This document shows, piece after piece, positions 61,118 through 64,000 of a DNA stretch of 64,000 nt. Under the pieces are notes generated by a model. That model was not told the DNA's origin. It saw nothing but the letters and a program-made list of their open reading frames with translations, and searched no databases. The stretch is from Desulfuromonadaceae bacterium. GTDB lineage: Bacteria > Desulfobacterota > Desulfuromonadia > Geobacterales > Pseudopelobacteraceae. The position numbers and the translations under genes are program-made. The stretch is from positions 34,839 through 98,838 of the forward strand of contig JAQTZV010000023.1 of the NCBI GenBank assembly GCA_028687585.1, read 5' to 3'. Within the stretch, counting starts at the first letter, position 1. Every line of letters starts with the position of its first letter.

Positions 61118-61329
61118 ACTTTAGCTGGTAACCAATTTTACGGAAGCGAGCACACAACAAACGATACTTGGCTCAATGCCAAGGTCCCAAAGGCTTGGCA
61201 ACCATACAGTGACACGTTATGCCCTGCATTGTTACAAGCGCACAGATTATTGTGAATGTTACTACCGCGTGCTGGTCTGTTTAATTGGTGAGGGTGGGAT
61301 CGGGGAGCTAAGGAAATGATAGGGATAGA
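61118..61329 (+). other. Intergenic region with alternative hairpin pairing
   Basis: This 212-base gap upstream of the unknown gene at 61330 contains CTTGGC at 61167, GCCAAG at 61178 and GCTTGGC at 61193. The middle segment could pair with either flank, giving mutually exclusive short stems. No T-run follows, so a terminator is not supported. Nothing else is seen. Confidence 0.3.
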
Positions 61330-61827
61330 ATGATCATTGGCAGATGCTTTGAAGGTGATGAAGATGAAGAGTTAATGCTGTACCAGCATGATTGCTACTA
61401 CGAATCTTTGCGTTGTTGGATCTATCTGGCTGGCCATCGGCACTGTTATTATCATCGATTACCAGAGTGGGTGGAAGTTTCCCGTCAGTGGGATAAGTTT
61501 CGAGAAAAGGGTTCCCATGATCATCGAACAATTCAAGCGCATCATGATCTGATTGCAGAGCGGTTCAGGTGGATCCAGAAAAACCCTGACCGTTTTTTCT
61601 GGGTTATTCATGGAAAATTCGGCTGGTTGGACTTTTACAACAGTGAGATAGCAAGATTCATGAAAGACGCTGAGATGCTTCGCCAGTTCATGACTGCAGT
61701 GGCGTATGCCAACACCAAAGTTGGTTACGATGCCGAGGATGCGCTTCTGGATAGCATGCGGGAAAAGTACGGTATGGAGAAATTGTACCCTAACGTTGTT
61801 GAAGAGGATAACGACAGCGAATCGTGA
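61330..61827 (+). CDS. Hypothetical protein (165 aa)
   Basis: A 165-residue soluble protein of unknown family, rich in aromatic and charged residues (YYESLRCWIYLAGHRHCYYHRLPEW). The C-terminal third (VAYANTKVGYDAEDALLDSMREKYGM) is repeated as a fragment further right at 62964. ATG follows AGGGAT. No signal peptide. Confidence 0.55.
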   Translation: MIIGRCFEGDEDEELMLYQHDCYYESLRCWIYLAGHRHCYYHRLPEWVEVSRQWDKFREKGSHDHRTIQAHHDLIAERFRWIQKNPDRFFWVIHGKFGWLDFYNSEIARFMKDAEMLRQFMTAVAYANTKVGYDAEDALLDSMREKYGMEKLYPNVVEEDNDSES

Positions 61828-61854
61828 TCCCATTTTATCGGAGGTAATTGGAGT

Positions 61855-62061
61855 ATGGCAGCCAAACAGATTCAGCATTTTTGCCCGACATGTTATATGC
61901 AGCGGCTTTATTCAAAACCGGGAGTAAGTCACATTCTGCACGGTATTGCTTCATTGGTATTGATAAACTTCTTTATTCCGTGGTTTCTGGTCTGGATTGC
62001 AGCAACAGTTATTAACTGGGGCAAAAACTATCGCAGTTCGGTCTGCGGTGAAACGAAATGA
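61855..62061 (+). CDS. Small membrane protein with zinc-ribbon-like Cys pair
   Basis: A 68-residue protein starting MAAKQIQHFCPTCYMQRLYSK, with a CxxC near the N-terminus and a strong membrane helix (GIASLVLINFFIPWFLVWIAATVI). A last Cys at the C-terminus may complete a zinc site. ATG is preceded by GGAGGTAATTGGAG. Unknown family. Confidence 0.55.
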   Translation: MAAKQIQHFCPTCYMQRLYSKPGVSHILHGIASLVLINFFIPWFLVWIAATVINWGKNYRSSVCGETK

Positions 62062-62077
62062 TTGGAGATATACTGAC

Positions 62078-62920
62078 ATGAACATTTATCTTAAAACATA
62101 TAAGCTCTTTCTCCTGCTGATCCTGTCGATAATGGCCGTAATGAGTCCACCAATAGCCGACGCAGCTGCTGCCTCTGAAGTGAAGAGTAAAACCGGAATT
62201 TTGAGGGAACAACAGACCATTGTCATTGATGGGATAGCTGAACAATGGCGGCTCGAATGGATGACAATGCCGATACCCAACTGCAACCCAGAAAGCGAAG
62301 GATGGTCGAGCTGCCCGTGTGCTGGTTTTTCCTTTGGCGAGCAGGGCGATCTCGTACTTGTGCGAATTAGACCCGGTAAAAAAGATGAGCACCTACAGTT
62401 GACGCCTTACTTCATGAATGGTGATACAACTGGACAATCGCTCCCCATATTACGCCGATGGGATCCGATTGAATCAGATTTTGATCAACGATACAGTTTT
62501 GGTTTCCCAATAATGGTTCGGCTTCGTCCATTAGCCCAAGTAATGAACCTTACTGATTATGACAACGATGGAAGAGCCACCGAGTTCTTCGTTCAACTTG
62601 AATCTGTTCCTTGCGGTAAAAGGTCTGGAATTGTAGTTGGGATATCTCGTGACAATCCACATCTTCACGCATTTACAAGCACCAAAAACAATAAAGAGCC
62701 TTTGTCGTTATATGATTACGAATGGGAAGCATTGAGTCGTTCAAAAGGTCGTGCCGTCAGAGTGATTGATTGGGCCTGCGGAGACCACGGCAGTGACGGG
62801 GAGACTGAACTTGAAGTGAAGGCAACGAAAGGTAAAATTTACATCAAGAGTCGCTCTTATCAATGTACGGAAAGCGGTGATCGTGGCCGGCTCATAAAGA
62901 AAGAGCCGGAAAGTCTCTGA
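62078..62920 (+). CDS. Secreted hypothetical protein
   Basis: A 280-residue protein with signal peptide (LFLLLILSIMAVMSPPIADA). The mature part has no recognised domain: LRRWDPIESDFDQRYSFGFPIMVRL and DYDNDGRATEFFVQL, in which DYDNDGRA resembles an FG-GAP/calcium-binding repeat. It has several Cys that could form disulphides. The ATG at 62078 follows GGAGAT; the ORF extends 27 codons further, but those residues overlap the preceding gene. Confidence 0.55.
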   Translation: MNIYLKTYKLFLLLILSIMAVMSPPIADAAAASEVKSKTGILREQQTIVIDGIAEQWRLEWMTMPIPNCNPESEGWSSCPCAGFSFGEQGDLVLVRIRPGKKDEHLQLTPYFMNGDTTGQSLPILRRWDPIESDFDQRYSFGFPIMVRLRPLAQVMNLTDYDNDGRATEFFVQLESVPCGKRSGIVVGISRDNPHLHAFTSTKNNKEPLSLYDYEWEALSRSKGRAVRVIDWACGDHGSDGETELEVKATKGKIYIKSRSYQCTESGDRGRLIKKEPESL

Positions 62921-62942
62921 ATATCAATTTTATCATTCTGCT

Positions 62943-63110
62943 GTGCAGGCATTTATAACTATAGTGGCGTATGCCAACACAAAGACCGGTTACGATGCCG
63001 AGGATGCGCTTCTGATTAGCATGCGAGAAAGGTATGGAATGAACAGGTTGAATCCTGATGTGATTATTGGAAATTATGGGGGAGAGTATGAAGCCAGTAA
63101 AGATCGTTGA
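62943..63110 (+). pseudogene. Truncated copy of the 3' end of the 61330 gene
   Basis: A 55-residue fragment (VQAFITIVAYANTKTGYD, then AEDALLISMRERYGMNRLNPD) is homologous to the C-terminal part of the protein at 61330-61827, and DNA identity is high over about 70 bases (61699-61770 against 62964-63035). There is no room for the N-terminal part. It ends by overlapping the start of the alpha/beta hydrolase by 23 bases. Confidence 0.65.
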
Positions 63111-63888
63111 AATTGGTGGAGATGGCGGCAGTATCACCCTGTTTGGATGGAAAACGGCCAAGGGGAACTGGCGCTTTTTACGAGAGACGAACGAGTGTAC
63201 CCTGATGGGTATGATGCAGAATAGTGATGTCACAGGAGTAAAATTCCAGTCCAGTTCTGCAGCAGACACTGGATGGAAGGCCGCCATAAAAATTTTGTCT
63301 GAATATCCGTGGAAGATTCTTTATCCGTTATATGTTCATCCGGAGTTTGCTGATCTGGTGTGGAATGAAATAATAAACATGAAGGAAGAATGCTACAGTA
63401 GATTCGAGTGGCAAGAGGTTTGCGGCAAGCTGCCAAAGCACCATACGGTTTGCTTCTCACATGGTAAAAAGTCTGGCCCATGGGGAGCTAAAATTACTGC
63501 ACTTGCCGAGGTTGCGAAGAAGAAAGGGTTCGATGTTATCAGTATCGATTACAAGGGTGAATCTGACCCGGAATACAGAATAAAGCGGCTCTACAGCGAA
63601 TTCAGTCCAAGTGACGGCTTCAACATTCTCGTTGGCTCAAGTATGGGAGGATACGTAGCTACGGTTGCTTCGCGTAATTTTTCCCCTGACGGGCTGTTTT
63701 TGATGGCACCGGCGTTCGGCATAAAAGGATACCATGAACAGTTTCCGAAACCGTGTGCCAGAAAGATTTCCATTGTACATGGCATTCATGACGATGTTGT
63801 GCCTATAGATAACTCAATCAAATTTGCCATGCAGAATAATGCTCAGTTTCACATGCTGGATGACGGTCACCAACGGACCTGTAAATAG
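63088..63888 (+). CDS. Alpha/beta hydrolase with N-terminal unknown domain, 3' end cut by an IS element
   Basis: A 266-residue ORF. Residues about 1-105 are of no recognised family. The rest is a serine hydrolase of the YqiA/RsbQ-like alpha/beta fold: CFSHGKKSGPWGAK, VGSSMGGYVATVASR (nucleophile Ser), VHGIHDDVVP (catalytic Asp), and LDDGHQ (likely catalytic His, five residues from the stop). The last residues (QRTCK) come from the inverted-repeat end of an IS256-type element, so the native C-terminus is missing. Substrate unknown. ATG at 63088 follows GGGGGAG. Confidence 0.65.
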   Translation: MKPVKIVEIGGDGGSITLFGWKTAKGNWRFLRETNECTLMGMMQNSDVTGVKFQSSSAADTGWKAAIKILSEYPWKILYPLYVHPEFADLVWNEIINMKEECYSRFEWQEVCGKLPKHHTVCFSHGKKSGPWGAKITALAEVAKKKGFDVISIDYKGESDPEYRIKRLYSEFSPSDGFNILVGSSMGGYVATVASRNFSPDGLFLMAPAFGIKGYHEQFPKPCARKISIVHGIHDDVVPIDNSIKFAMQNNAQFHMLDDGHQRTCK

Positions 63889-64000
63889 TTTTGTGTAAAT
63901 GGTTCTGGGTTTCGGTTTTAAAGATTTGGCATTCTGTCTTCAAATAGAATGGAAAAACGATTCATGGCGGCTTTCCAGTCCCTGATCGGCAGGGTCCATT
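63875..64000 (-). mobile_element. IS256-family element, end fragment (runs off window)
   Basis: On the minus strand, the last 83 bases encode ...WTLPIRDWKAAMNRFSI followed by LFEDRMPNL and a stop at 63918-63920, a characteristic IS256-family transposase C-terminus. Outward of the stop, at about 63875-63900, the sequence on the minus strand reads ATTTACACAAAACTATTTAC, the IS256-type end motif. The element continues beyond the window. Confidence 0.75.
63918..64000 (-). CDS. IS256-family transposase, C-terminal fragment
   Basis: Partial coding sequence on the minus strand, 26 complete codons to the stop at 63918-63920, then running off the window at 64000. Residues WTLPIRDWKAAMNRF match the tail of MULE/IS256-type transposases. 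Catalytic residues are outside the window. Confidence 0.7.
   Translation of the reverse strand, partial: WTLPIRDWKAAMNRFSILFEDRMPNL

Noticed and set aside
51498..64000. Right attachment site (repeat of the tRNA-Arg 3' end) or integrase gene
   Set aside because: I looked for a second copy of the tRNA end and for a tyrosine or serine recombinase in this region and saw neither, so a complete element cannot be claimed.

Overview
The window looks like chromosomal DNA of a Geobacter-type member of the Desulfuromonadota/Geobacterales. This rests on gene content: an exosortase exopolysaccharide locus of the XrtA/PEP-CTERM kind, a surE-pcm-rpoS cluster, a UbiE-type menaquinone methyltransferase, a branched-chain amino-acid ABC cluster next to polA, and several small conserved proteins that I associate with this group. 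No rRNA or universal marker gene is present, so the genus is inferred and not proven. No CRISPR array, rRNA or integrase was seen.

Region 1 (85-14680, minus strand) is an exopolysaccharide operon. Transcribed from right to left it runs: TPR lipoprotein (PrsT type), priming sugar transferase, Wza-like export protein, Wzz-like chain-length protein, tyrosine autokinase, AAA ATPase, outer-membrane beta-barrel protein, a Uma2-fold nuclease that does not obviously belong, polysaccharide deacetylase, exosortase, EpsI-type protein and a family 2 glycosyltransferase. Together these prime, polymerise, length-control, modify and export a polysaccharide and could sort exosortase-tagged proteins, but no tagged substrate is visible here.

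Region 2 (14900-34100) is mostly housekeeping: tRNA-Arg, HNH nuclease and HAD phosphatase, isochorismatase-like hydrolase, thiol peroxidase, Nudix hydrolase, a glycosyltransferase fused to a Rossmann-like domain, YceH, HflX, FabI, two B12/radical-SAM proteins, a YchJ-type SEC-C protein, UbiE, a fused diadenylate cyclase-YbbR protein beside a LysM-NlpC/P60 wall hydrolase, an NrfJ-like lipoprotein, a polysaccharide deacetylase and a universal stress protein.

Region 3 (34000-51500) carries an IclR regulator behind two promoter-like sequences, polA with an unusual insertion, a complete branched-chain amino-acid transporter (livK-H-M-G-F, minus strand), a DMT exporter, an RF-1-domain rescue-type factor, PlsC, RNase H, tRNA-Ala, a ferritin-like protein, a cyclophilin, a quinone oxidoreductase, surE, pcm, rpoS, apt and tRNA-Arg(CCU).

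Region 4 (51500-64000) begins right after tRNA-Arg(CCU) and is accessory DNA: an intact IS1634-family element, a YjbQ protein, two unknown genes, a 918-residue multidomain polyvalent protein (zinc peptidase, ADP-ribosyltransferase-like and phage nuclease-like modules), a second phage-type nuclease-like protein with small ORFs around it, a decayed NlpC/P60-like gene, an IS630-like protein lacking its catalytic motifs, several unknown genes with a partial duplication, and an alpha/beta hydrolase whose 3' end is cut by an IS256-family element running off the window. This block is the best candidate for undescribed biology: it reads as the remains of a conjugative element or phage inserted near a tRNA gene.
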